Source: Dromaius novaehollandiae
Lineage: Eukaryota > Chordata > Aves > Casuariiformes > Dromaiidae
DNA length: 64,000 nt
Reading direction: 5' to 3'
NCBI RefSeq assembly: GCF_036370855.1
Contig: NC_088106.1
Span: 29,724,001 to 29,788,000, forward strand
The translations under genes and the position numbers were made by a program. Shown here in pieces: positions 1-9,169 of this stretch. A model generated the notes under the pieces. It was not told the origin of the DNA and did no database searches. It was given only the letters and a program-made list of their open reading frames with translations. The number at the start of each line of letters is the position of its first letter. The stretch's first letter is position 1.

Positions 1-147
1 CTGTATCTTAGAGAACTATCACCAGATTAAAACAGAAGTAGGATAAAATGTAACTCATAAGGCAGAAGATAAAATAATTTTCATTATAATGAAACAGGAA
101 CTTTTCATGTTCTGGGAAACTTGGAATACAGGAGAACAAGTAATATA

Positions 148-232
148 CATGTATATTGAATGACCCAAATGTGCTGTATTATGAGGAATCTGCATGCATA
201 TTGAATTATCCCAACATGTGATATTTGAAAGA
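148..232. repeat. Imperfect two-copy tandem repeat, about 45 bp period
   Basis: Two similar blocks start at about 148 and 193. Each begins CATG(T/C)ATATTGAAT and continues with a similar run ending near ATGTG and TATT. The units have diverged at several positions and by small indels, so this is an old local duplication. The 45-bp period keeps reading frame, so one reverse frame contains a repeated short peptide. I see nothing that makes that frame a gene. Confidence 0.5.
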
Positions 233-239
233 TATTAAA

Positions 240-2370
240 GTTCTTTTCCAAGTCTTGTGTAAAGTCAAAAGAAAAGGTGATCTTTGATTGCAGTAGGAGC
301 CATCTTCGCCCCTGAGATGATACTACAGAGACAAAATTAGGACATTTTGATGGGCGGTTCCCTAGACCAGATTCACAAAGGTGCCTAAGTCTTGGTCCAG
401 ACCTCTGAGTTCTTCCCTTCTGTGGTATTTGTAGCAGAAGATCTTGTTCCTCGGTAGCTGTGGTTCCCTTCAGGGAAATCTGCTGCCCTGTTCCATTCCA
501 GCTCTCCACCTGTCAGCGTGCACAACCTACACTGGCTTTCCAAGCCTTGTAGCTTTGTTCCTTTAGCTCAGGCCTACAGTGCTAACTGATACGAGCCCAC
601 AGATACCATGGGCATCAAGCATCTTTTCCTGGCTGTGAAATTAAGATTAAGGTGGTAACAATGCTGGGAAGTGGGGAAAGGATGGAGACTACATGAATTA
701 CGTCTGCAGCTTTTGAGTGAAGGCTAAGGGGATTAGGGGCAGAACCATAGAATGGAGGCTTTGTTGGAAAGAAGGCTGCAAAGTGGCCTTTTGTGGCCAA
801 AAATCTGCCTTTTCATGTGTGCCTGAGCAGGACGAAAGCCTTTACTGAGAGAGTCCTTGCTATTGCCCTGACTTTATCATCTTGTCTCCGGACCATTTTA
901 GTTCACTCATATCTGGAGGTCACTCAAGAGATGAGCCTTGAGCAGTGTGCTCATGGAGAGCAGGTTTCCATTGACAGCTTGCAAAGCTGAATCTCTGAGC
1001 CAAACTATATGCCTTTGTTGGCTTTAAACTTACAGGTTCTGTCCATTTAGTCTGCCTCTCTGTGATTTCCCAATACTGTACAAGGTGACCTTTGAGAGCA
1101 GCTACACAGCGAGACTGCATGATCCTGAAGAACAGACAGGGAGCTTTGCTGAACATTGGCTGTAGAAGGATAAGGGAGGGCTGGTGGCCAGTTTATCCAC
1201 CATTGCTGAGGGAAGTGTGCAGATTTCACAAGGAGTCCTTTACTGCCTGTCAGCTGTAAAAGAAAGCAAAGAAGGGAGCTGTGATAGGCTTTGGGCTTCT
1301 ACAAGATCAGCTGCAGTGGCCTAATGATGAGTTGTTCCTGCAGCTTGGAGAAAGGAAGCTTTCGGGGTCAAGAAGTGGAGTTCTCAGCAGTCTGCAGAGT
1401 GGCTGACGCAGCCCTTCTAGGATCATGAGGGAAGCACCACTGGGCCTGGCCAAAAAAAATCTTGCTCAGGTTTCTGTCTAGAAAGGGGCCAGATGTACAT
1501 GCTTTGGAAAGAGTATAAGAACAAGAAAGCAGTTTGCAATAATCCTCCTAAGATACAATTGGCTGGAGGCTGAGTGAGTAACTCAGTGCCTTCTTGAGCC
1601 AGTGGAGTTATCTTTGTATTGAATAGTTTTGAAAGAAGTTTTCTTCCAGGTATTTGACCCATCACTTTTGAAACTAGTGTAAATGTGTGGGATCCACAAC
1701 TGCTCAACAGGTCCAGAAGTGTTGAGAACATTTTAGTCTCTAGAAGGCTCTCATTGATCTTTGATGCAGTAAACTCAACACCTGAATCTGATAAATCTAA
1801 GAGGATTGTGCAGTGGAGTTAGGAAACAAAGCTGGTGACAGGACCCTGTCTGGTGCTTGTTTGGTTGGTGTTCCCAGGTACTTGAGACAAGACTACTGGT
1901 TGTTGGCAACATGTATCAAGCCTATGCTACAGAGCTTCCACTACTCTCCTGCAAGGTATCACTGTGATACCCAGTGCGTGGTCCACGTCCCAGGAGCATC
2001 TGAACATATTCTGTGAAGGGGATTGAACTTGGTGACATAGGTGTCCTATGCTAACCAAAGACCTTACTGCATTGGTCCTGGTAAGGAACACGAGAGCATT
2101 GCTAGCAGCATTGCAGTGACCAGAGGCCCAGGTCCTGCCATGTTGGACTTTCCATCCACCTCTGGTAAGAAATGCTCCTGAGGAAGCATGCTTAATTAAG
2201 CAAGATAAGGAGGGCAAAGGAACCAGAGGGGTTAAAACCAGTGCTGAGCAGCTGGGAGTTGACGTCGCTGTAGTTTATGCTGAATCTCCACGGGGGCTGT
2301 TCTTCAGTTTGTCTCAGCATGCCAAGAGTCCTTTAAGTGAGAGGCTGCGGTTTACAGAGTCAACAGATTT
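240..2370. other. Unique non-coding stretch, nothing recognised
   Basis: Mixed-composition single-copy DNA. Short open frames occur on both strands but overlap one another, and none reads as a known protein. I recognise no interspersed repeat, RNA gene or CpG-rich segment here. Confidence 0.5.
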
Positions 2371-2374
2371 AAGC

Positions 2375-2410
2375 AAGCTACGAATATTAATTATTAATTA
2401 CTCTTGGAGA
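2375..2410. promoter_or_regulatory. Short cluster of TAAT-type homeodomain core sites
   Basis: Several overlapping ATTA/TAAT cores sit within about 20 bp near 2385-2401, inside otherwise mixed sequence. Such cores are bound by many homeodomain factors and are common by chance in AT-rich DNA. This is a weak regulatory hint only. Confidence 0.15.
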
Positions 2411-3889
2411 GTGCTATACATTAGATAGTGAAGTAGTTAACAGCTCTGTCTCCTCCTCCCCCCAGACACTCTTGCTGTCAGATTTCTCTCACTGCCTGAG
2501 ACCCTGGTGCTAGAATTAGGCCAGAAACTATTTTCCAGTTGAGTGGCTTTTAATGGGCTCTCCAGATTTGTTCTTTGCATCCTGTGAGTGACTAGATACG
2601 TGGAGAGGAGAGACTGTGAGGTTGATTCATACTGTAAGAAATACTTGAGTTTTAACTAACTGGGGCGTGGTGCTGCTGTAGCTTCATAAAGCTCCATAGT
2701 GTTTGAGCGTTTGTATCTTGTACTGAAGCGCCCGCCAATTACCTGTAGGGCAGTGGCTCTGCTGTGTAGGGGTGCATTTGCTGGAGTCCTCGGAGAAACA
2801 GCATTTCTGGTGAGAGGTACACCAGTGGTCATCTTGGATCTTCTCTTGAAGCTTATCAGAGCTCAGCATGTTTCTGGAAGTCCCTAGTCCACCTCAGCCA
2901 TGGCAAGATGAATTAACTGGTGTTTTGTGTAGTCAGCATGATGGTTTGGAGGTGGTGGCATGTCCCATCTCTCTGCAGATGTTGAGGTGTTTGAGTGTCA
3001 CAGCTTTCAAAGGCATTAGACATCTGAATGCTGCTGCCCTCTGAGGCTGTTTCTCTTTGTGCAACACAGCAGGTGTTGGTTGTGCGATGTGTGCGTTAAG
3101 GTCACTCGGACCTTCTTCTGATCTGGAACTTGGCCCACGGAAAGAGACTTGACATGAGAGATGAGTGCCATGCGGGAACGCAGTCTGGGATGATTTTGGT
3201 AGTGTCTGATGACCCAAATCAGCACAGCTCTGCTTGCTGTAGAGATAGATCATAGCACTGGTGAGCCTGTGCTTATGTCACCATATAGCACTGGTTGTAA
3301 AAGACACTAAAACTGGAAGTAAGCAAACGGCAAGCTGCGTCTCCTCCTCGTGGGTCTCATTTCACTCTCTAGCTATGTGAGGAGCAGAACGTAGCCTTCC
3401 TCTCCCTTACTGTGTGCTCAGCCTCGCGCCCCATCCAGGAGCCATACCTGCTCTTCAGCCAGGCATTGCAGAGCAGTGGCCAGGCGTGGAGCTTGGAGCT
3501 GAGCAAGGCTCTGTGGGCTGCAGCCGAGCAGAGGGACTTGCCAAGCAAAGAGCCAGAGCCTGTTAGGAGATCCAGCTGACCGTTGACTCCAGCCATTGAT
3601 CTAGCTGGGATCCCCCACCCCTTGGGATGAGTCCTTGGCATGGCAATTTGGGCAATAAGGAACGGTCCTAATTCTGGAAAGCGTTCAAGCAATGACAAAA
3701 AGGGCAGTGGAGAGTATGCTCAGGAGCTTTTTCTGCATGAGGAAAGAATATCATGATCCATTAGCAGCAACTTGTTTCCAAACACCTAACACACTTTATT
3801 CGTGCAATGTATTAAGTAGCCTGTGGAATTTAATTCCTCTGGGGAAGAAAACCCGAAACAAAACAACCTCTCCACCTCCAAAGTGCAGC
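2411..3889. other. Unique non-coding stretch, nothing recognised
   Basis: No repeat or gene is recognised. The open frames here, including a reverse-strand frame of about 109 codons at 3369-3698, have no recognisable motifs and overlap open frames on the other strand. Confidence 0.5.
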
Positions 3890-4245
3890 AATTTTGTAAT
3901 TGGACTGTGACAAAACTGAATGCCTCCTGATCATGGGGTTACTGTTTTTAATTCTGCATCATAACAGAGACATGGAGCGATCCGACGTCTAGGCAGACAG
4001 TTTGGCACGGAAAGTCACAGATGGGTGATTCTGCCTCCCCCAAGCAGGGGCTTTTAGAGTGAAAACACTGACAGATCCGTAGCAATAGCGGGCAGCACTC
4101 ATAATTTATTTTTAATGCCATGCTGTCTTTAACTGTGCAATTTCCTCCGGGGTGTTTGCTTTGAGATTGCGAGATAATTACATCTCAGAAACCAGGCTAA
4201 TTACAGTTAACAGCCTGAAAAGCGAAGGCCCCCATTTCCCTCCCT
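3890..4245. promoter_or_regulatory. Candidate conserved non-coding / regulatory block beside a CpG island
   Basis: AT-rich, repeat-free DNA with several TAAT-type cores and an interrupted inverted repeat at 4171-4186 (GAGAT-aattac-ATCTC). A further TAATTAC core lies a little downstream. It abuts the CpG-rich segment starting near 4250. The pairing of an AT-rich, homeodomain-site-rich block with a CpG island resembles regulatory DNA near developmental promoters. That resemblance is inference, since I cannot see conservation. Confidence 0.3.
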
Positions 4246-4249
4246 CGGC

Positions 4250-4540
4250 AGGTTTTTCCACCCGGATTCTTGACGAGCGCCTGCGAAAACGCGCAGCAGC
4301 AGCGGCGAGGAAGTGGCTTTGGCACCGCGCTGCGACGGATGCTTCCCGTCCTCGCCCCGCCGAGGTGAGGCCCCGTTGATTTGTGTTGGGTGGGGACATG
4401 GCGAGCCCCGCCAGGAGTGCGATGAGGAAGGCGATAGTGGGTAGGTCATCGCTGGTGCAGCGGGGAGGAGAGGCTGGCGCTGGGGCTGGCCCGCTTCCCT
4501 GGCCGGGGCGACCCGGAGGGGTTGGTGCCTGTGGCCAGGG
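4250..4540. promoter_or_regulatory. CpG island, possible orphan promoter
   Basis: CpG dinucleotides are abundant: about 17 in the first 120 bp by eye, against near absence in neighbouring DNA. The segment is GC-rich overall. A splice-donor-like GAG|GTGAGG lies at 4362-4370, so a forward non-coding first exon ending at 4364 is possible. CpG islands in vertebrates usually mark promoters that are unmethylated in the germ line. No downstream coding exon is recognised. A small exonic or enhancer-associated island is the main alternative. Confidence 0.45.
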
Positions 4541-4934
4541 TGTCACTGCCCTCTGTTGGGTGTGAGTGGCTGGACCAGCCCGCTCAGCAGTGGCAGTCGC
4601 TCTGCTGAAGTAGAACAATGTGTCCTTCAGCCAAGTGGAGAAAATTCTGAATTTTCCAAGCCTCACCCAACAGGCTCTAGGTCCAGCATCATGCAGTTAG
4701 CGGGGGAGCAATTTTCCTCCTTCCAGGTTCCATAGCTTCCTGTTATCACCTTCAATTACTCATGGGCACATAGGTCATGGACCTGGGTGTTGGGCCAGCC
4801 ATTGGGCTGGGGATCTTATTACCAGGTCTGCCACCGACTTTCCCCTGTATCACAGTAAAAGATGCTTCTCCCTCCTGCGCCTGTGCTGTTTTATCTCTGT
4901 TTAACATACTCATTTATTATATTAGCAGTGGTAG

Positions 4935-4999
4935 GGTGATCTATGGCTTTTGCAGGATAGTTGTCAACGGTGGTGATCTATGGCTTTTGCAGGGTAGTT
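4935..4999. repeat. 37-bp-period tandem duplication
   Basis: The core GGTGATCTATGGCTTTTGCA occurs at 4935 and again at 4972, each followed by GG(A/G)TAGTT. The two copies are nearly identical over about 28 bp, so the duplication is comparatively recent. No function is suggested. Confidence 0.75.
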
Positions 5000-5180
5000 A
5001 ATACCTTTATTAGTCCAAATGATACATCAAGGGGAAAAGGGAAAGAGAAAGAAAAATAGCAAACTTGACAAGCTGGTGGGTTTGGAGTCTCATGAGACAA
5101 GAGCAGAGTATGCATCCAGGACCTGTCCTTGCTTTCTGTATCAACTGGTCTAATAAAAGCTCCTAATGCACCACAGGGTC
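4995..5180. repeat. Possible old SINE-like tails in inverted orientation
   Basis: CTTTATTAGTCCA lies near 5011 and TGGTCTAATAAAAG near 5150, approximate reverse complements about 130 bp apart. Similar 'ggtc(t/c)aataaaag' tails are common at the ends of an old interspersed repeat in turtle, crocodile and bird DNA, as I recall. The flanks (an 'agcttgtc'-like string before each tail) fit weakly. This could be two opposed fragments of that repeat, or a simple inverted repeat. I cannot name the family. Confidence 0.3.
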
Positions 5181-5189
5181 AACAGGTTT

Positions 5190-6200
5190 TGTAGGGGAGG
5201 AGGCACGGTGCTCTCCGACCCTGGGCCTCCTGTGGTCCTTCTGGTCCTGAGCTCAGCACCTTCCCCAGGCCTGGATCTAGACCTGCTTCTCTTGGCAAGG
5301 CAACGGACTTAGGCTTCTGCAAGGATATGCAAGGCTATACAGTAATATGCAAGGATGATGCTGCCCCCAGTTCTGCTTCTCCTCCCACAGAGTGGACAGA
5401 GAAACCAACTGGCATGGTTAGGGCTAGGACAATATATTATGTGTGTGTGAAAGGAGAGGTGAAAATGGCCCATCAGAGTATTTCTGGTCAGAAACACGGA
5501 TGGGTGGGAGGGATGTTAATTTTAGGGGGAAGACAGACAGGGCATTCAGTCCTCTCTAGGAAGTGTGGACATGCTTTTCCCAGAAGTGCAGGGGTAGCAG
5601 TTTGCTGTCCAGGTCCTCACTGCGTCTCTGCAGGCTTCACCCTTCTTGCCCAGGCTGCGCTCAGGACAGCAGAAGGGGCCACAGGATAGCCTCCGAGGCT
5701 TCAGTGCAGCGAGTGCAGTGCTCGAGTAATCCCCTCTTCTTTGGGAAGTACTCTGAAGGCGTAAAAGACATCTCCTGCACTCTAAAGGGGTGAACTTACC
5801 CTTGCCGTACCAGAAGGTGGTTGCCAGGCTCCTTGAAGAGAAAAGCTAAGAGCATCAAAGGAATACACAAAAGTCTTTCTTGCAGCAGCCTTAGATGGTG
5901 TCTGGCAGAGTATGCATACGCTTATTCTTCGTGTTTTTACAGGATCTGGGAGGTTGGCCTCTAATTCTTACAGCCTTGAAAAATAATTCATTTTCTCTTC
6001 TGGGATTCCAGATCAGGGATTAATTTAATGATTTTTCTTTCCCATTGTTTGTTTTTAATGATTAAGCTGATAGTTATAAATTGTTAACAGGTTCTGGTGG
6101 AAATGTGATCCCTGGGAACTTTTTTCCGCTGAATAAAATAACAGTGAGATTGATTTAGCAAAGCTGGTTGAGTTGCTGTGTCTTCAAAGATTATCTTGGT
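5190..6200. other. Unique non-coding stretch, nothing recognised
   Basis: Mixed composition with a slightly T-rich segment near 5970-6080. Open frames of up to 120 codons are present at 5327-5689 on the plus strand. They overlap other frames and carry no recognisable domain. Confidence 0.45.
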
Positions 6201-6262
6201 TCTGCATGAGGGGCCAGATTTTTGAGAAATACTTAGGCCTAACCAAGTCAGGTGCTTAAGTA
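6201..6262. repeat. Possible remnant of an unnamed ancient repeat
   Basis: The phrases GGGGCCAGATTTTTGAGAAA, 'cttaggcctaa' and 'gcttaag' resemble wording recurring in old dispersed sequence of birds and turtles. Similar wording appears in this window at 17180-17240, 17515-17560 and 53325-53530. I cannot assign a family, and chance similarity is possible. Confidence 0.2.
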
Positions 6263-6632
6263 CCTTCAAAATAAGAAAGGCTTCTGTCTGTAGGGAGCGA
6301 TAATACTGTGTATTAAATCGGCCAGTGTATTAGACCTTATATTTTTGGCTGGGTAATTTTTTCAGGTGGATCATTTCCTGTGCTCCAGGTCGCACACCGG
6401 TGAGCTGGCACAACCAAGCAGGCGAGGGGGAGGCAAGCGCAGGGGGTGAGGTGGGACTGCTGAAATCACTGCAGCGCAGGGGGTAACTGGGGCTTTAGCT
6501 TACTCTAGCTATGTTGACTTGTCTGGGCATTTGAGAGCGAAAGGCAGTTAGCTGCCGTGCAATGAAGAGGGCTGCAATGAGGAGAGCTTGGCAGCCAGAA
6601 GACGTCATGAAACAGGGAAGAGAACTTTATTT
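6263..6632. other. Unique non-coding stretch, nothing recognised
   Basis: Single-copy sequence between the possible ancient repeat and the C run. Nothing coding or structured is seen. Confidence 0.4.
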
Positions 6633-6654
6633 CCCCCCCCCCCCCCCCGCCCCG
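6633..6654. repeat. Poly-C run (C16 plus interrupted tail)
   Basis: Sixteen consecutive C residues at 6633-6648 are followed by G and CCCC. This is one of four long C/G homopolymers in the window. Read length here may be an assembly estimate, because such runs sequence poorly. Confidence 0.9.
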
Positions 6655-6659
6655 GGTCA

Positions 6660-7545
6660 GAGGAAGGATCAACTGCTGATTACAATGGGATGTGAAGCCC
6701 TCTGTCTGATGAGTATTACCCATAATCCTTAATTTTCTAGTTCCCATGCTCACTTCTGAAGGTTGTACCCTTCTTGAGGATCAGGCTTGAAAAGTCAGAG
6801 TGGTTTTCTTTTCCTTCTTCTTTTTATTTTTTATGAAAAGTTTTCTTCCATGGAGAATAACACGTGTCTCTGGAGGTCACTGGGGCTTGTAAAGGTGGCT
6901 GTTTGGCCAGTGACATTCCCGTGGCAGGGGCTTGGTGTGTCGGCATTTTGGCATGAACAGGTCCATGAGTTTGCACAGTTCTGGTGGAGGCACCTTGTGG
7001 GGGCTGACTTGGCTGGCTTTGCTCTACAGTTCTACTTTGGTCTGCAAAAGATTTGCTCCTGGAAATTATTCTGGTAAGGCAAGGGGCTATTCGAAAGCTA
7101 CAAACAGAAGCTTCTGGGGAAATGTCTTCCAGGGATAATCTTCTTCCAGTAGGGGCTGTGATTGTTTAAGGATTTTCTGTGTGGATTTGCGCGTGGGCGG
7201 CTATGGGGCAGGCAGAGCTGTTTTGTCAGTGGAGAGTTTCTGCTTGTGCTGAACATTCAGGCGGTTCAGATCCCCCTCCCAAAAGCTCAGTTGCTAGGTC
7301 AAATACTGCCTTTAGGTTGGTCAACTGGCTTCTGTGAATTATCCTTATCTTTTGATTCATTTTAACTTGATTTTGGCTGTTCTGTTTGTGTCAGACCCAA
7401 ACCCCAAACCTGTCACATTTTTCCAGTTATATGAGTTGACCTTGTACAAATGCATTACCACTCTCAACACACCTTGCCTCTCTGGCATCCTTAGCCTGCA
7501 TGGCTTAAGAAAAACAAAACAAAACCAGAAAAACCCCACATGGGC
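6660..7545. other. Unique non-coding stretch, nothing recognised
   Basis: T-rich near 6800-6850, otherwise mixed. Open frames up to 96 codons have no recognisable motif. Confidence 0.4.
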
Positions 7546-7975
7546 TTGGGTGGTATCTCCAAGCCATTAAGTCCAGTTCTCTGCTGTTGTAGACAAGGAA
7601 GCATCTAGTCTTTTTCTTAGACTGAAAAAAATTCATATTACACTGGCTTTTCCCCTAATTGTTTGGACAGTGAGAAACCTTATTCTGGTTTCTCACCTAA
7701 ATTTATTCATGGATGGTTTATGACCTTTTGCTGATGTTGTCATTTCACCTTAAATAGCACTTTCACTTCCTTCAAGTTAAACCTCCTGATACCTGGAGAG
7801 AGAGCAATTTTATCACCTCTTCACCTTCATTTTCTTAGGCTAACAAGTCAAACTCTTCTAGCTGACTCTTGCAAAAAGGCCAGCTTTTCTCTGATGGTCC
7901 AGCTAGCCTTCCCCTGAGCCAATTCCAGTTCGAGTTCACCATCCCTGACCTCGGTTTTGGGTGACAAGGATTGCA
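7546..7975 (-). mobile_element. Old CR1-type LINE fragment, antisense
   Basis: Read along the plus strand, the segment follows the order typical of an antisense CR1 3' region. It has a degraded 'aagtccagt' near the 3' end, then CTTCATTTTCTTAGGCTAACA (minus one base) near 7830, and finally a 'ccagttcgagttca' block near 7925. The last two resemble the stretches over the end of the CR1 second reading frame. Divergence is high, so it is an ancient, inactive, 5'-truncated copy. A related L3/L2-like LINE is the alternative. Confidence 0.6.
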
Positions 7976-8655
7976 TAGCACATATGGTCTCACCGGACTG
8001 TGCGCGGGGACCCTTTGCCCCCTCAAAGCCCTTGCAGATGCTTATGGAGCCCTCTTGTTTCCAGGGGGTCCTGCAAGATGCAGGGCTCCTATCTGTTTCA
8101 GCAATGGGGTTTTAAAGGTTTGATCCCTCTCTCAAGGAAGTCACCATTAAAATTCCCATTGATTGCCAAGGTGTGTGTCCAGGACTTAATAAGTCTTGTT
8201 GCTCCATGCCAGAGGTGGTGAACTCCTCTGACATGATAAATCACGTGCCAAAAGCGTGATGTGTTTGATGGGAGGAGGAGCTCCAGGAATGTGTGAGCGT
8301 CAGTGATTAAGACAGGGGTCATCTGCTCCTGCCTCCCCTTTGCATTGCTCAAGGAATAAAGATCGTATAAATATTACTAAATCATTTTTTAAAAAAGAAG
8401 AAAAGAAGCAAAATTGAATGCGTGGCTCTCTGGTGGAAGAGGGAAGGAATGCCGTGGGTGGGAGCAGAGGCTGTGCAAGGCCACGAAGGACTCCAGCGGC
8501 CTGTGATCCTGGTGGAGAGGCATCAGGCACAGCCAGAGCTGCGGGCTGAGTCTGAGACGTTTGAGTCATTTGACACGGACGGGTGCTTTCAAACAGTGGT
8601 TGGGAGAGCCCTGTCGCAAGGCGCGGGAGGAACCTCCCTTTCTTCTCATCGCCAG
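7976..8655. other. Unique non-coding stretch, nothing recognised
   Basis: Includes an A-rich patch at 8390-8412. No gene or repeat recognised. The sequence just before 8656 becomes pyrimidine-rich and ends in CCAG, a possible splice acceptor. Confidence 0.4.
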
Positions 8656-8874
8656 TGATGCTGGGAACTGCAGCGGAGTCCTGAGGCTGGCTGGAGATCA
8701 ACCAGAGATCCTGTATGATGGAAACAGAATCCTGCTGTTTCCTGATCTAAGCCCCGTAACACAAAACAGATGCAAAGGTCCAGCTGAGATCAGGAAATCT
8801 TTTGTGTGCAAGGTGGAGGAAAACAGCAGTTGTGTGTGCCGCCAGCCCGAGGAGTCAACGCGAGGAGAAAGCAG
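8656..8874 (+). other. Possible internal exon flanked by splice-like sites
   Basis: A pyrimidine-rich tract ending TCGCCAG (8649-8655) precedes the segment, and a near-consensus donor AGCAG|GTACGT follows at 8870-8880. The enclosed 219 bp is a multiple of three and is open in the plus frame running through from 8561. The encoded stretch is mixed in composition with several Cys, Arg and Ser, and I recognise no domain. A reverse-strand frame is also open across most of it, which weakens the coding case. It could be a real or lineage-specific exon, or chance. Confidence 0.25.
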
Positions 8875-9116
8875 GTACGTTTGCCTGAGGAGAGACTTGG
8901 CTCGGAAGGGGAAGGGGCCGTATGCCTTGTATAAAGTAAAACTTAGTGCTTGGGCCTGCTCCAGAAAGCTAACAGGAAAGAGTAGTGCTTCAGGAATAAA
9001 ACAGAGGAAACACAGCCTGCTTGGATTTCTGAACTTAATACCCTCCAAGCTCTGCCATCTGGGGTTTCTGAGGCCGGATTAGACCTGCTCTGCCTTGTCT
9101 TCCCCTCCCCCTGTGA

Positions 9117-9168
9117 AGGTGCATGGATGACTGATGGCCATGTGGAGGTGCATGGATGACTGATGGCC
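9117..9168. repeat. 29-bp-period tandem duplication
   Basis: AGGTGCATGGATGACTGATG followed by GCC occurs at 9117-9139 and identically at 9146-9168. Identity over 23 bp suggests a young or slippage-maintained duplication. No function is apparent. Confidence 0.85.
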
Positions 9169-9169
9169 G

